64,000 nucleotides of DNA. Origin: Streptomyces cyanogenus (GTDB lineage: Bacteria; Actinomycetota; Actinomycetes; Streptomycetales; Streptomycetaceae). Below the pieces are notes generated by a model. It was not told the DNA's origin, did no database searches, and saw only the letters and a program-made list of their open reading frames with translations. A program made the translations under genes and the position numbers. The stretch lies in the NCBI RefSeq assembly GCF_017526105.1, contig NZ_CP071839.1, positions 6,153,001 through 6,217,000 of the forward strand, in the 5' to 3' direction. Below are positions 34,518 through 43,421 of this stretch, piece by piece (position 1 is the first letter of the stretch; the number at the start of each line of letters is the position of its first letter).

Positions 34518-34880
34518 ATGGGGAAGCGTCAGTCGCGGCCGTGAATTGTGTCGGACGAACTGTGCTCGCTCATCGAGCCGTTGCTGCCCGAGCCGCCGCC
34601 GAAGCTGGTGGATGGGCGGCCGCGAGCGCCCGACCGTCACGCCTTGTGCGCCATCCTGTTCGTCCTGCCCACCGGCATCCAGTGGGAGTACCTTCCCCAG
34701 GAGCTCGGCTTCGGCTCGGGCATGACCTGCTGGCGCCGCCTGGCCGCATGGAACGAAGCCCGCGTCCGGGACCAGCTGCACCAGCTGCTGAACAGGCGCA
34801 AGCACCACATCATCACCGACCGCCGAGGGATCCCGCTCACGGTGTCGCTGACCGGACACGAGGCTGGGACCAGCTGCCCG
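34518..34880 (+). pseudogene. Broken IS5-family transposase
   Basis: From ATG at 34518 the frame reads MGKRQSRP, then TGA at 34542 where related transposases have Trp (MGKRxSRPW), then IVSDELCSLIEPLLPEPPPK and GSGMTCWRRLAAWNEA, the typical IS5-type N-terminal domain. After HQLLNR the sequence jumps to KHHIITDRRGIPLTVSLTG, a segment that normally lies far downstream, so the part with the catalytic acidic residues has been deleted. A further frame change follows near 34860. No terminal inverted repeats were found. It cannot be active. Confidence 0.8.
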
Positions 34881-34948
34881 CCTGAGCCGGCGGCGCCGGT
34901 TCTGCCTACCCTCGATATAGGGGGTGACCAACCCGGAAAAGGACCGCC

Positions 34949-35743
34949 ATGGACCTCCAGCTCAAGGACAGGGTCGCCGTCGTCACCGGAGCGAGCAAGG
35001 GCATCGGCCTCGCCATCGCCGATGCGTTCGCCCGTGAAAGCGCCCACGTCACCGTCGGCAGCCGGAGCATTACTCCCGAGCTCAAAGGGCTCCACGAGAA
35101 GTACGGCGTCACCGCAGTCCCGGTCGACCTGTCCACCGCAGACGGACCGGGCGCACTCGTCCGACACGCGGTGGACGAGTACGGCAGGGTCGACGTCCTG
35201 GTCAACAGTCTGGGTACCGCGACGCCCCGTCCGAGCTTCCTGGACATCGACGATGCCGAGTGGCAACGGATCTTCGACATGACCCTGTTCAGCGCGGTCC
35301 GGGCCAGCCGCGCTGCGCTTCCTCACCTGCTGGTCGTGGACGGGGGTTCCATCATCAACATCAGCTCCATCAACGCGCGTCTACCCTTCCCCATGGTCGT
35401 GGACTACTCCGCGGCCAAGGCCGGGCTGAGCAGCCTGACCAAGTCGCTGTCCGAGGAGTTCGCACCGCGAGGCGTCCGGGTCAACGCGATCGCCCCGGGG
35501 CCGGTCCGCACTCCCTTCTGGACCGCGCCGGGCGGCTTCGCCGATGCCACGGCAGCCCAGGCCGGCACCACCGCGCAGGAAGCCATCGACGCAGTCGTGC
35601 CGCGGAGCATGGGCATCTCCACAGGACGAGTCACCGAAGCTCACGAAGTCGCCGATCTGGCTCTCTTCCTCGCCTCCCCGCTCGCCGGCAACATCACGGG
35701 AGCCGAGTTCACCATCGACGGCGGCCAGGTCAAGACATTGTGA
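34949..35743 (+). CDS. Short-chain dehydrogenase/reductase
   Basis: A 264-residue SDR oxidoreductase. The NAD(P) site is TGASKGIG near residue 15, the structural motif reads LVNSLGTA instead of NNAG, and the catalytic set is Ser in NISSINA with Y and K in YSAAK near residues 152-156. The C-terminus LTGxE-like NITGAEFTIDGGQ is typical. The ATG follows AAAAGGA. Directly after the transposase remains, so possibly acquired. Substrate unknown. Confidence 0.9.
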   Translation: MDLQLKDRVAVVTGASKGIGLAIADAFARESAHVTVGSRSITPELKGLHEKYGVTAVPVDLSTADGPGALVRHAVDEYGRVDVLVNSLGTATPRPSFLDIDDAEWQRIFDMTLFSAVRASRAALPHLLVVDGGSIINISSINARLPFPMVVDYSAAKAGLSSLTKSLSEEFAPRGVRVNAIAPGPVRTPFWTAPGGFADATAAQAGTTAQEAIDAVVPRSMGISTGRVTEAHEVADLALFLASPLAGNITGAEFTIDGGQVKTL

Positions 35744-36046
35744 TCTCTCGCCCCTGCCTGCACACCCGGTTGCTGAGCACCGGGCTTGACGATCTCCCTG
35801 GTCATGGGCCGCTCGCGGCGAGCCTGGAAGATGCCTCCTACGATGGTGACGCGATGCGGAGCAGGTCCCTCGCGCTCGGCGACGCTCTCCTTCGCCGGGT
35901 ACTCGGCCTGGGCGCACGGGCCATCGGCTGGGCCGTCCCTGGGCCGTCCGAAGCCGATCAGTGGCGCCCGGTGACGACTACTGATGACAGTCGTACCCAG
36001 TGACAGCCGCAGGTCACCCAAGTCGATCTGCGACACTGGATGCACC
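35744..36046. other. Gap with right-hand 21-bp repeat and no gene
   Basis: About 300 bases between the SDR gene and rlmN with no recognisable gene. It contains the right copy of the 21-bp repeat at 35928-35948. Reverse-strand frames around it could be decayed integrase sequence, but no frame stays convincing. rlmN marks the return to conserved chromosome. Confidence 0.45.
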
Positions 36047-37153
36047 ATGCCCAAGCCCGGAGAACTCACTTTCGTCGCGCCGCGCGGAGCCAAGAAGCCG
36101 CCGCGGCATCTCGCCGACCTCACACCCGCCGAGCGCAAGGAGGCGGTGGCCGGGATCGGTGAGAAGCCGTTCCGTGCCAAGCAGCTCTCGCAGCACTACT
36201 TCGCGCGGTACGCGCACGACCCGGAGCAGTGGACCGACATCCCCGCCGGTTCGCGTGCCAAGCTCCAGGAAGCGCTGTTCCCGGAGCTGATGACGGTCGT
36301 CCGGCATCTGTCCACCGACGAGGGGGCCACGCGCAAGACGCTGTGGCGGCTGTTCGACGGGACGCTGGTCGAGTCCGTGCTGATGCGGTACCCGGACCGG
36401 GTCACCATGTGCATCAGCTCGCAGGCGGGCTGCGGGATGAACTGTCCGTTCTGTGCGACCGGACAGGCGGGTCTCGACCGGAACCTGTCCACGGCCGAGA
36501 TCGTCCACCAGATCGTCGACGGGATGCGGGCGCTGCGGGACGGGGAGGTGCCCGGCGGCCCCGCGCGGTTGTCGAACATCGTCTTCATGGGCATGGGCGA
36601 GCCGCTCGCCAACTACAACCGGGTCGTCGGTGCGATCCGCGCGCTCACCGATCCGGCCCCGGACGGGCTGGGGCTGTCGCAGCGCGGGATCACCGTGTCC
36701 ACCGTCGGGCTCGTGCCGGCCATCCACCGGTTCGCCGACGAGGGCTTCAAGTGCCGGCTGGCGATCTCCCTGCACGCCCCCGACGACGAGCTGCGCGACA
36801 CCCTCGTCCCCGTGAACACGCGGTGGAAGGTGCGCGAGGTGCTGGACGCCGGGTTCGAGTACGTCGAGAAGAGCGGGCGCCGGCTGTCCATCGAGTACGC
36901 GCTCATCCGCGACATCAACGACCAGGCATGGCGGGGTGACCGGCTCGGGCGGCTGCTCAAGGGCAAGCCCGTGCACGTCAACCTCATCCCGCTGAACCCG
37001 ACGCCGGGGTCGAAGTGGACCGCGTCCCGGCCCGAGGACGAGAAGGCGTTCGTCGAGGCCATCGCCGCGCACGGGGTGCCCGTGACCATCCGGGACACCC
37101 GCGGCCAGGAGATCGACGGGGCCTGCGGACAGCTCGCGGCCACCGAGCGGTAA
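36047..37153 (+). CDS. rlmN: Dual-specificity RNA methyltransferase RlmN
   Basis: A 368-residue radical-SAM enzyme that makes 2-methyladenosine at 23S A2503 and in some tRNAs. The cluster cysteines are C129, C133 and C136 (CGMNCPFC). The methyl-carrying cysteine is C363 in DGACGQL near the C-terminus. FMGMGEPLANYN and LAISLHAPDDELRD are also standard. The ATG at 36047 has no strong ribosome binding site. It precedes the thiamine transport genes but the riboswitch separates them. Confidence 0.96.
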   Translation: MPKPGELTFVAPRGAKKPPRHLADLTPAERKEAVAGIGEKPFRAKQLSQHYFARYAHDPEQWTDIPAGSRAKLQEALFPELMTVVRHLSTDEGATRKTLWRLFDGTLVESVLMRYPDRVTMCISSQAGCGMNCPFCATGQAGLDRNLSTAEIVHQIVDGMRALRDGEVPGGPARLSNIVFMGMGEPLANYNRVVGAIRALTDPAPDGLGLSQRGITVSTVGLVPAIHRFADEGFKCRLAISLHAPDDELRDTLVPVNTRWKVREVLDAGFEYVEKSGRRLSIEYALIRDINDQAWRGDRLGRLLKGKPVHVNLIPLNPTPGSKWTASRPEDEKAFVEAIAAHGVPVTIRDTRGQEIDGACGQLAATER

Positions 37154-37199
37154 TCTGAGCCGGTCAGGACAACTTCATATCAGCCAACATCTGCATATT

Positions 37200-37287
37200 C
37201 CGACAGGGGAGCGCCACAGCGCTGAGAGTGCGGCAACCGGGCCGCAGACCCTCTGAACCTCGCCCAGGTCATTCTGGGTAGGAAGTT
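37200..37287 (+). ncRNA. TPP riboswitch (THI element)
   Basis: The conserved TPP aptamer parts are present in order: ACAGGGGAGC at 37203, GCTGAGAGTG at 37221, GCAGACCCTCTGAACCT at 37244 and the closing CTGGGTAGGAAG near 37274-37285. In this class thiamine pyrophosphate binding lowers expression of the downstream genes. The thiB start codon lies about 97 bases further on, so it controls the thiBPQ transporter. Confidence 0.93.
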
Positions 37288-37383
37288 CGGTCATCACTCA
37301 AGCTGTTGCGCCCTGCCCGGGTCTCCCTCACGGAGCCCGGGCAGGGCCGCGTCTCTTCCTGGCCAACCCCAGGAGGACATCCA

Positions 37384-38457
37384 GTGCACAACAAGACCCT
37401 CGTGGCCGTCGCGGTCGGGCTCGGCCTGATCACACTGTCCGCGTGCGGCTCGACGGACACGAAGAGCGGCACGGACTCCACGACCGTCACCCTGGTCAGC
37501 CACAACTCGTGGTCCGTCTCCAAGAAGGTCCTCAAGGACTTCGAGAAGCAGTCCGGGTACAAGGTCAGGGTCCTGGAGGACGGCGACGCCGGGCAGGCCG
37601 TCAACAAGGCGATCCTGACCAAGGACAACCCGCAGGGCGACGTCTTCTTCGGCGTCGACAACACGCTGCTCTCCCGCGCCCTCGACAACGGCCTCTTCCA
37701 GCCGTACACCGCCAAGGGCCTGGACAAGGTCGGCGCCGCCTACCAGCTCGACAAGGACAAGCACCGGGTCACGCCGATCGACTACGGCGACATCTGCGTC
37801 AACTACGACAAGGCGTACTTCAGCGAGCACAGGCTGACCCCGCCGCAGTCCTTCGCCGACCTGGCCGAGCCGCAGTACAAGAACCTGCTCGTCACGGAGA
37901 ACGCCTCCACTTCCTCGCCCGGCCTCGGCTTCCTGCTCGGCAGCGCCGCGCAGTTCGGGGACACCGGCTGGCAGGACTACTGGAAGAAGCTCAAGGCCAA
38001 CGGCGTCAAGGTCGTCGACGGCTGGGACCAGGCCTACTACCAGGAGTTCTCCGGATCGTCGGAGGGGAAGAAGGCCGGTGGCGACCGGCCGCTCGTCGTG
38101 TCGTACGCCTCCTCCCCGCCGGCCGAGGTGATCTACGCCAAGAAGCGGCCCAGCACCGCCCCGACCGGCGTCGCGACCGGCACCTGCTTCCGGCAGACCG
38201 AGTTCGCCGGGCTGCTGAGCAACGCGAAGAACCCCAAGGGCGCCAAGGCCTTCATCGACTTCCTGGTCTCCAAGGAGTTCCAGGAGGACATGCCGCTGAA
38301 CATGTTCGTCTACCCGGTGCTGCAGGGCGCCGAGGTCCCAGCCGAGTTCACCGAGTACGGGCCGGCCGCCAAGGACCCCGAGACCATGGCCCCCGGCAAG
38401 ATCGCCGCCAACCGTGATCAGTGGGTCAAGTCGTGGACCTCGCTCGTACTGAAGTAG
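37384..38457 (+). CDS. thiB: Thiamine ABC transporter substrate-binding lipoprotein
   Basis: A 357-residue lipoprotein. The signal sequence ends in the lipobox LSAC. The mature part matches the ThiB family: VTLVSHNSWSVSKKVLKDFE, GDVFFGVDNTLLSRAL, VTPIDYGDICVNYD and SYASSPPAEVIYA. It captures thiamine or its phosphates outside the membrane. The start is GTG at 37384 with AGGAGG at 37371. Downstream of the TPP riboswitch and overlapping the permease gene. Confidence 0.95.
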   Translation: MHNKTLVAVAVGLGLITLSACGSTDTKSGTDSTTVTLVSHNSWSVSKKVLKDFEKQSGYKVRVLEDGDAGQAVNKAILTKDNPQGDVFFGVDNTLLSRALDNGLFQPYTAKGLDKVGAAYQLDKDKHRVTPIDYGDICVNYDKAYFSEHRLTPPQSFADLAEPQYKNLLVTENASTSSPGLGFLLGSAAQFGDTGWQDYWKKLKANGVKVVDGWDQAYYQEFSGSSEGKKAGGDRPLVVSYASSPPAEVIYAKKRPSTAPTGVATGTCFRQTEFAGLLSNAKNPKGAKAFIDFLVSKEFQEDMPLNMFVYPVLQGAEVPAEFTEYGPAAKDPETMAPGKIAANRDQWVKSWTSLVLK

Positions 38458-40103
38458 CGATCCGAAAGCGCCGCAGGGCAAACGCGGCGCGGCTCGGCCT
38501 CATGGCCCTGCCCGCCGCGTTCTTCGCCCTGTTCTTCGCCTGGCCCGTCGCCGCGATCGTCGCGCGCGGCCTCAAGGTGGACGGCACCTGGCGGTTCGGG
38601 CGGATCGCGGAGGTCGTCGCCCAGCCGGACATCCGGCACGTGCTGTGGTTCACCACCTGGCAGGCGCTCGCCTCCACCGCGCTCACCCTGCTGCTCGCGC
38701 TGCCCGCGGCCTATGTCCTCGCCCGGCTGGACTTCCCGGGCCGGCAGGTGCTGCGGGCCGTCGTCACAGTCCCGTTCGTGCTGCCGACCGTCGTCGCCGG
38801 CAGCGCCTTCCTCGCGCTGGTGGGCCGGAACGGGCTGCTCGACCAGCTGTGGGGGGTACGGCTGGACACCACGGTGTGGGCGATCCTGCTGGCCCACGTC
38901 TTCTTCAACTTCGCGGTCGTCGTCCGCACGGTCGGCGGGCTGTGGGCCCAGCTCGACCCCCGGCAGGAGGAGGCCGCCCGGATGCTGGGCGCCTCCCCGC
39001 TGACGGCCTGGCGGAAGGTCACCCTGCCTGCGCTCGCTCCCGCCGTGGCCGCCGCCGCCCTGATGGTCTTCCTGTTCACCTTCACCTCCTTCGGCGTGGT
39101 GCAGATCCTCGGCGGCCCCACCTTCTCCACCGTCGAAGTGGAGATCTACCGGCAGACCTCCGAGGTCTTCGACCTGTCCACGGCCGCGGTCCTCACCCTC
39201 GTCCAGTTCGCGGCCGTCGGCGCGATCCTCGTCGTGCACGCCTGGACGGTACGGCGCCGGGAGGCCGCCCTCAGGCTCGTGGCCCCGGACACGACCGTCC
39301 GGCGCCCGCGCGGCGCGGGCCAGTGGGTGCTGCTCGCCGGCGTCCTCGCCACCATCGCCCTGCTGCTGGTCCTGCCGCTCGCCGTCCTCGTCCGCCGCTC
39401 CCTCGACGCGCCCGGCCTCGGCTACTACCGGGCGCTGACCGAGACCGACGGCGGTACGTTCCTGGTGGCGCCCCTGCACGCGGTGTGGACCTCGCTGGAG
39501 TACGCCTTCGCCGCGACCGCCATCGCCGTGGTGATCGGAGGTCTCGCTGCCGCCGCGCTGGCCCGCCGGGACGCCGGACGGCTGGTGCGGGGCTTCGACG
39601 CGCTGCTGATGCTGCCGCTCGGCGTGTCCGCCGTGACCGTCGGCTTCGGCTTCCTGATCGCCCTCGACAGGCCGCCGCTGGACCTGCGCCAGTCCTGGAT
39701 CCTGGTGCCGCTCGCCCAGGCGCTGGTCGGCGCCCCCTTCGTCGTACGGACCATGCTGCCCGTGCTGCGCGCGGTGGACGTCCGGCTCCGGGAGGCGGCG
39801 GTCGTGCTCGGGGCCCCGCCCTGGCGGGTGTGGCGGGAGGTGGACCTGCCGCTGGTGCGGCGGGCGCTGCTGGTGGCGGCCGGGTTCGCGTTCGCCGTGT
39901 CGCTGGGTGAGTTCGGGGCGACCGTGTTCATCGCCCGGCCCGACAACCCGACGCTGCCGGTCGCCGTGGCCCGCCTGCTGAGCCGCCCCGGTGACCTCAA
40001 CTACGGCCAGGCCATGGCCCTTTCGACGATTCTGATGGTGGTGTGCGCCGCCGCGCTGCTGATCCTGGAGCGGCTGCGCACCGACCGGACGGGGGAGTTC
40101 TAG
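38421..40103 (+). CDS. thiP: Thiamine ABC transporter permease
   Basis: A roughly 560-residue fused permease with two repeated binding-protein-dependent transport domains, as in ThiP. About twelve membrane helices; the two EAA-type loops are REEAARMLGASPLTAW (around residue 190) and REAAVVLGAPPWRVWREV (around 457). The GTG at 38421 overlaps thiB by 37 bases; another GTG at 38433 is equally possible since neither has a good ribosome binding site. Coupled to thiB and thiQ. Confidence 0.93.
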   Translation: MGQVVDLARTEVAIRKRRRANAARLGLMALPAAFFALFFAWPVAAIVARGLKVDGTWRFGRIAEVVAQPDIRHVLWFTTWQALASTALTLLLALPAAYVLARLDFPGRQVLRAVVTVPFVLPTVVAGSAFLALVGRNGLLDQLWGVRLDTTVWAILLAHVFFNFAVVVRTVGGLWAQLDPRQEEAARMLGASPLTAWRKVTLPALAPAVAAAALMVFLFTFTSFGVVQILGGPTFSTVEVEIYRQTSEVFDLSTAAVLTLVQFAAVGAILVVHAWTVRRREAALRLVAPDTTVRRPRGAGQWVLLAGVLATIALLLVLPLAVLVRRSLDAPGLGYYRALTETDGGTFLVAPLHAVWTSLEYAFAATAIAVVIGGLAAAALARRDAGRLVRGFDALLMLPLGVSAVTVGFGFLIALDRPPLDLRQSWILVPLAQALVGAPFVVRTMLPVLRAVDVRLREAAVVLGAPPWRVWREVDLPLVRRALLVAAGFAFAVSLGEFGATVFIARPDNPTLPVAVARLLSRPGDLNYGQAMALSTILMVVCAAALLILERLRTDRTGEF

Positions 40104-41123
40104 ATGCTGCTGAGCCTGGACGCCGCGACCGTGCGCTTCGGCGGGCGGGCGGTGCTCGACGCCGTCGGCCTGGAGGTCGCCGAACACGAGGTGGTGTGCG
40201 TCCTCGGGCCCAGCGGCAGCGGCAAGTCGACCCTGCTGCGGGTGGTGGCGGGGCTGCAACCCCTGGACTCCGGGCGCGTGTCGCTGGACGGCCGGGACCA
40301 GGCGGGGGTGCCCGCGCACCGGCGCGGGGTGGGGCTGATGTTCCAGGACCACCAGCTGTTCCCGCAGCGGGACGTCGGCGCGAACGTGGCGTTCGGCTTG
40401 CGCATGCACGGCGTCGCCAAGGGCGAACGGGAGGCCGAGGTCGGTCGGTTGCTGGAGCTGGTCGGGCTGCCGGGGGCCGCCCGGCGGGCCGTGGCCTCCC
40501 TGTCCGGTGGCGAGCAGCAGCGGGTGGCCCTCGCCCGGGCGCTCGCGCCCCGGCCCCGGCTGCTCATGCTGGACGAGCCGCTCGGCCAGCTCGACCGCTC
40601 GCTGCGGGAACGGCTGGTGGTCGAACTGCGGGAGCTGTTCGGCCGGTTGGGTACCACGGTGCTCGCCGTCACCCACGACCAAGGGGAGGCGTTCGCGCTG
40701 GCCGACCGGGTGGTGGTGATGCGGGACGGGCGGATCGCGCAGACGGGGACACCGCTGGAGGTGTGGCAGCGGCCCGCCGACGCGTTCGTGGCCCGCTTCC
40801 TCGGCTTCGAGAACGTGGTCCCGGCGACCGTCGCCGGTACGGCCGCCGACAGCCCGTGGGGCAAGCTGCCGGTGCCGGACGGCTCCGCGCAGGGCGGCCG
40901 TACGGTCCTCGTCCGGCCGGCCGGGGTCCGGCTGGTGCCGGCGGACCAGGGCCTGCCCTGCACGGTGACGGCGCACACCTTCAAGGGCACCCATGTGGCC
41001 GTCCACCTCCAGCCGGCGGACGGCCCGCGGCTGGAGGCGGCCTGCCCGCTGCGGGACGCGCCTGAGCCCGGCGCCTCGGTCGGTGTGGAGTTCGACGTGG
41101 CCGAAACGGTCGTGCTCGACTGA
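40104..41123 (+). CDS. thiQ: Thiamine ABC transporter ATP-binding protein
   Basis: A 339-residue ABC ATPase. Walker A is GPSGSGKSTLL, the signature LSGGEQQRVALARAL, Walker B LLMLDEPLGQLD, with the switch histidine in VTHDQGEAF. A C-terminal regulatory domain (about 240-335) follows, which makes it longer than the E. coli ThiQ. The ATG comes directly after the thiP stop. Energises uptake through ThiB and ThiP. Confidence 0.93.
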   Translation: MLLSLDAATVRFGGRAVLDAVGLEVAEHEVVCVLGPSGSGKSTLLRVVAGLQPLDSGRVSLDGRDQAGVPAHRRGVGLMFQDHQLFPQRDVGANVAFGLRMHGVAKGEREAEVGRLLELVGLPGAARRAVASLSGGEQQRVALARALAPRPRLLMLDEPLGQLDRSLRERLVVELRELFGRLGTTVLAVTHDQGEAFALADRVVVMRDGRIAQTGTPLEVWQRPADAFVARFLGFENVVPATVAGTAADSPWGKLPVPDGSAQGGRTVLVRPAGVRLVPADQGLPCTVTAHTFKGTHVAVHLQPADGPRLEAACPLRDAPEPGASVGVEFDVAETVVLD

Positions 41124-41147
41124 TCATCGCGGCTTTAGGGTGAGGCC

Positions 41148-41945
41148 ATGTCCTTGCTCACCCATGACCACTACTGTGACGAAATCGCCCACCAGGTAGA
41201 GCAGTTGAGGGTCGTGGTGACCTCCGGCGCCGATCTGGCCGCGACCGTGCCGACCTGCCCGGACTGGTCGCTGGAGGACCTCGTCCGGCACATGGGGGGC
41301 GCCCTGCGCTGGGTGGACGCCCTGGTGCGCAGCCGGGCGCGGGAGAACATCCCGGGCGAGCAGGTGCCGCTGGGCGGCGGGCCGCAGGAGCGCGGTGACG
41401 CGGCGGCCCTGGACAAGTGGCTCGCGGAGAGCGGCGAGCTGGTCGTCGGCGCGCTGCGCGAGGCCGGCCCCGACGCCGGGGTGTGGGCGTGGGCCGGGAC
41501 GCCGAACTCCGGCTTCTGGGCCCGTCGCATGGCCCACGAGATCACCGTGCACCGGGCCGACGCCACGCTCGCCGCCGGGCTGCCCTACGAGGTGGCGGCG
41601 GACATCGCCGCCGACGCGCTGGACGAGTGGCTCCAGATCGTCGAGTGGGTGCAGCGGAACCTGCCGCAGGACCCGGCGAAGGACCTGCGCCGGCCGGGCT
41701 CCAGCATCCATCTGCACGCCACCGACGCCGGCCCGGAGCTGGACGCCGAGTGGCTGGTCGAGTTGGGCGCGGACGGGGTGAGCTGGCGGCGCGCGCACGA
41801 GAAGGCCACGGTAGCCCTGCGCGGGCCGCTCACCTCGGTACTGCTGGCCTTCTACCGCCGGCTGCCGCTGGACGCGCCCGGCCTGGAGGTGCTCGGCGAG
41901 CGGGAGTTGCTGGAGTTCTGGCTGGAGCGGGCCACCTTCGGCTGA
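41148..41945 (+). CDS. Maleylpyruvate isomerase family, mycothiol-dependent enzyme
   Basis: A 265-residue protein of the DinB-like TIGR03083 type. The N-terminal four-helix part has CPDWSLEDLVRHMGGALRW and WARRMAHEITVHRADA, whose histidines bind the divalent metal. The C-terminal SCP2-like part ends LLEFWLERATFG. Many such enzymes use mycothiol, the actinobacterial thiol. Specific reaction unknown. A TAGGGT -10-like hexamer lies six bases before the ATG, so the transcript may be leaderless. Confidence 0.85.
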   Translation: MSLLTHDHYCDEIAHQVEQLRVVVTSGADLAATVPTCPDWSLEDLVRHMGGALRWVDALVRSRARENIPGEQVPLGGGPQERGDAAALDKWLAESGELVVGALREAGPDAGVWAWAGTPNSGFWARRMAHEITVHRADATLAAGLPYEVAADIAADALDEWLQIVEWVQRNLPQDPAKDLRRPGSSIHLHATDAGPELDAEWLVELGADGVSWRRAHEKATVALRGPLTSVLLAFYRRLPLDAPGLEVLGERELLEFWLERATFG

Positions 41946-41949
41946 CGCA

Positions 41950-41988
41950 CACCGGCCCGCCCCCTGGGGACAGCGGGACGGGCCGGTG
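41950..41988. terminator. Bidirectional hairpin terminator between convergent genes
   Basis: CACCGGCCCG at 41950-41959 pairs with CGGGCCGGTG at 41979-41988, a 10-bp perfect stem. It lies between the stop of the isomerase-like gene (41945) and the stop of the reverse-strand LAETG gene (42009), so it can serve both. Confidence 0.75.
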
Positions 41989-42008
41989 CGCGGGTACGGC
42001 GGTGCGGG

Positions 42009-42707
42009 TCAGCCGTTGCGGCTCGCGCCACGCCGGCGCATGCCGAACCAGACCGCGCCACCGCCGACGGCGACCAGGGCCGCCGCGATGCCTGCGATCA
42101 GACCGGTGTTGGAGTTGGCGCCGGTCTCGGCGAGGTTGGAGTCACCGACCGCCGGGGACGGCGCGTTCTCGGCGGTGCCCGCCGGGGCCGAGCTGGACTC
42201 GGAGGCCGACGGCACCGGGGTCGCGGGCTGCGCCGGGGCGGACTTGGACGGGGAGGGGGAGGAGGACCGGGGCGGCGACGCGCTGGCCGTCGGCTTCGGC
42301 TTCCGGCTCTCCTCGGTCTTGCAGGCGGTGGACGGGGTCACCAGGTCGGGCTTGATGTCCCGGTCGACGTTGGCGGCCTTGACGTGGACCCGGTAGGTGG
42401 CGCTCGGCTTCCAGTCCTCGGGGAAGGAGACCTCGACGCCCTCCTTCGAGCCCTTGACCGGCTGCTCGCCGACCTTCGTCTCGACCCCGCCGTCCCCCTG
42501 GAGGAAGACGCTGACCGTGCCTTCGGCGGCGGAGGGGTCGGTGTCGGTGACGACGATGAGACCCTTGCCGCCGTCACACCTGGCTTCGGCGGCGAAGTTC
42601 TTGATGTTGGATGCGAGGGCGGAGCCGGACAGGCCCAGCACCAGCGCCGCCGACCCTGAGGCGACACCCAGCACGCGCACGGAACGGCGTACGCTACGGC
42701 GAGTCAT
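42009..42707 (-). CDS. LAETG-anchored cell-surface protein
   Basis: A 232-residue exported protein. A signal peptide (VRVLGVASGSAALVLGLSG, cut after ALA) leads into a folded domain of about 95 residues with two cysteines (EARCDGG and STACKTE) that may pair. A Pro/Ser/Ala-rich spacer (about 130-190) reaches the wall. LAETG at 192-196 is followed by a membrane helix and RRRGASRNG. LAxTG motifs are the targets of class E sortases in Streptomyces. The ATG at 42707 follows the palindrome GGACAACGTTTGTCC directly. Its ligand or role is unknown. Confidence 0.88.
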   Translation of the reverse strand: MTRRSVRRSVRVLGVASGSAALVLGLSGSALASNIKNFAAEARCDGGKGLIVVTDTDPSAAEGTVSVFLQGDGGVETKVGEQPVKGSKEGVEVSFPEDWKPSATYRVHVKAANVDRDIKPDLVTPSTACKTEESRKPKPTASASPPRSSSPSPSKSAPAQPATPVPSASESSSAPAGTAENAPSPAVGDSNLAETGANSNTGLIAGIAAALVAVGGGAVWFGMRRRGASRNG

Positions 42708-42808
42708 GGACAACGTTTGTCCTTTACAGAGAGCAATTGCGGGGGGTGGCGAGGGACTTCGGGCGACCGATGGAGTCGGCGCCCCAGTATCCCCGGGAGG
42801 CTCACAGG

Positions 42809-42862
42809 TTTATAAGCGCCCCGTAAGCAGTGTCAACGCGTCCGCCGTCAACAGCTGTTGAC
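42809..42862 (-). promoter_or_regulatory. Promoter and palindromic operator of the LAETG gene
   Basis: On the reverse strand TTGACA (42831-42836) is followed after 16 bases by TATAAA (42809-42814), a near-consensus vegetative promoter, unusually good for Streptomyces. Just upstream of the -35 box lies the perfect 16-bp palindrome GTCAACAGCTGTTGAC at 42847-42862, placed where an activator or repressor would bind. The transcript would have a leader of about 95 bases. Confidence 0.65.
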
Positions 42863-42906
42863 TTTGCCGTCTTATTAACCACCCCGACGTTTGGCAGCCT
42901 TGCCCG

Positions 42907-43314
42907 TCAGCCCTGCACGGCGGCGGGGTCCAGCCACGCGACCTCCCAGGTGTGCCCGTCGAGGTCGTCGAAGGCCCGCCCGTACATGAAGCCGTGGTCC
43001 TGGGTCCGGCCGCTCGCCGTGCCGCCCGCCGCGATCGCCCGGTCGACCAGCTCGTCCACCTTCTCGCGGCTCTCCGCGCTCAGACAGATGAGTACCTCGC
43101 TGGTCGTCGTCGCGTCGGCGATCTCCTTGTCGGTGAAGGTCGCGTAGAACGCCTTGGTCAGCAGCATCGCCACGATGGTGTCGCTGATCACCACCGAAGC
43201 CGCGTCCTCGTTGCTGAACCGGGGGTCGATCGAGTAGCCGAGCTCGGTGAAGAACTTCTTGGAGGCGTCGAGGTCGTTCACGGGCAGGTTCACGAAGATC
43301 ATCTGCTGGTACAT
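42907..43314 (-). CDS. VOC family (glyoxalase-fold) protein
   Basis: A 135-residue protein of the vicinal oxygen chelate fold. It begins MYQQMIFVNLPVNDLDASKK, has FFTELGYSIDPRFSNEDAA and ends with DLDGHTWEVAWLDPAAV, the usual closing motif with the last metal-binding Glu. These small proteins act as dioxygenases, resistance proteins or lyases; this one is not assignable. The ATG at 43314 follows GAGAGG. Confidence 0.85.
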   Translation of the reverse strand: MYQQMIFVNLPVNDLDASKKFFTELGYSIDPRFSNEDAASVVISDTIVAMLLTKAFYATFTDKEIADATTTSEVLICLSAESREKVDELVDRAIAAGGTASGRTQDHGFMYGRAFDDLDGHTWEVAWLDPAAVQG

Positions 43315-43421
43315 GGGGGCCTCTCCCGTCCGGGTCGTGCGTGGTTCGTCGCGTTCGCTGGGTAGACGGGCGGCCCGCGCCGAACTCATCGGCGATCGCT
43401 CGGTTTTTTTCGGTGAGCGGC

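Noticed and set aside
35641..36000. A second integrase tail on the reverse strand near 35930
   Set aside because: Only the DGPGTAQ-coding heptapeptide looks right; the sequence around it switches between three frames, so I kept only the direct repeat.
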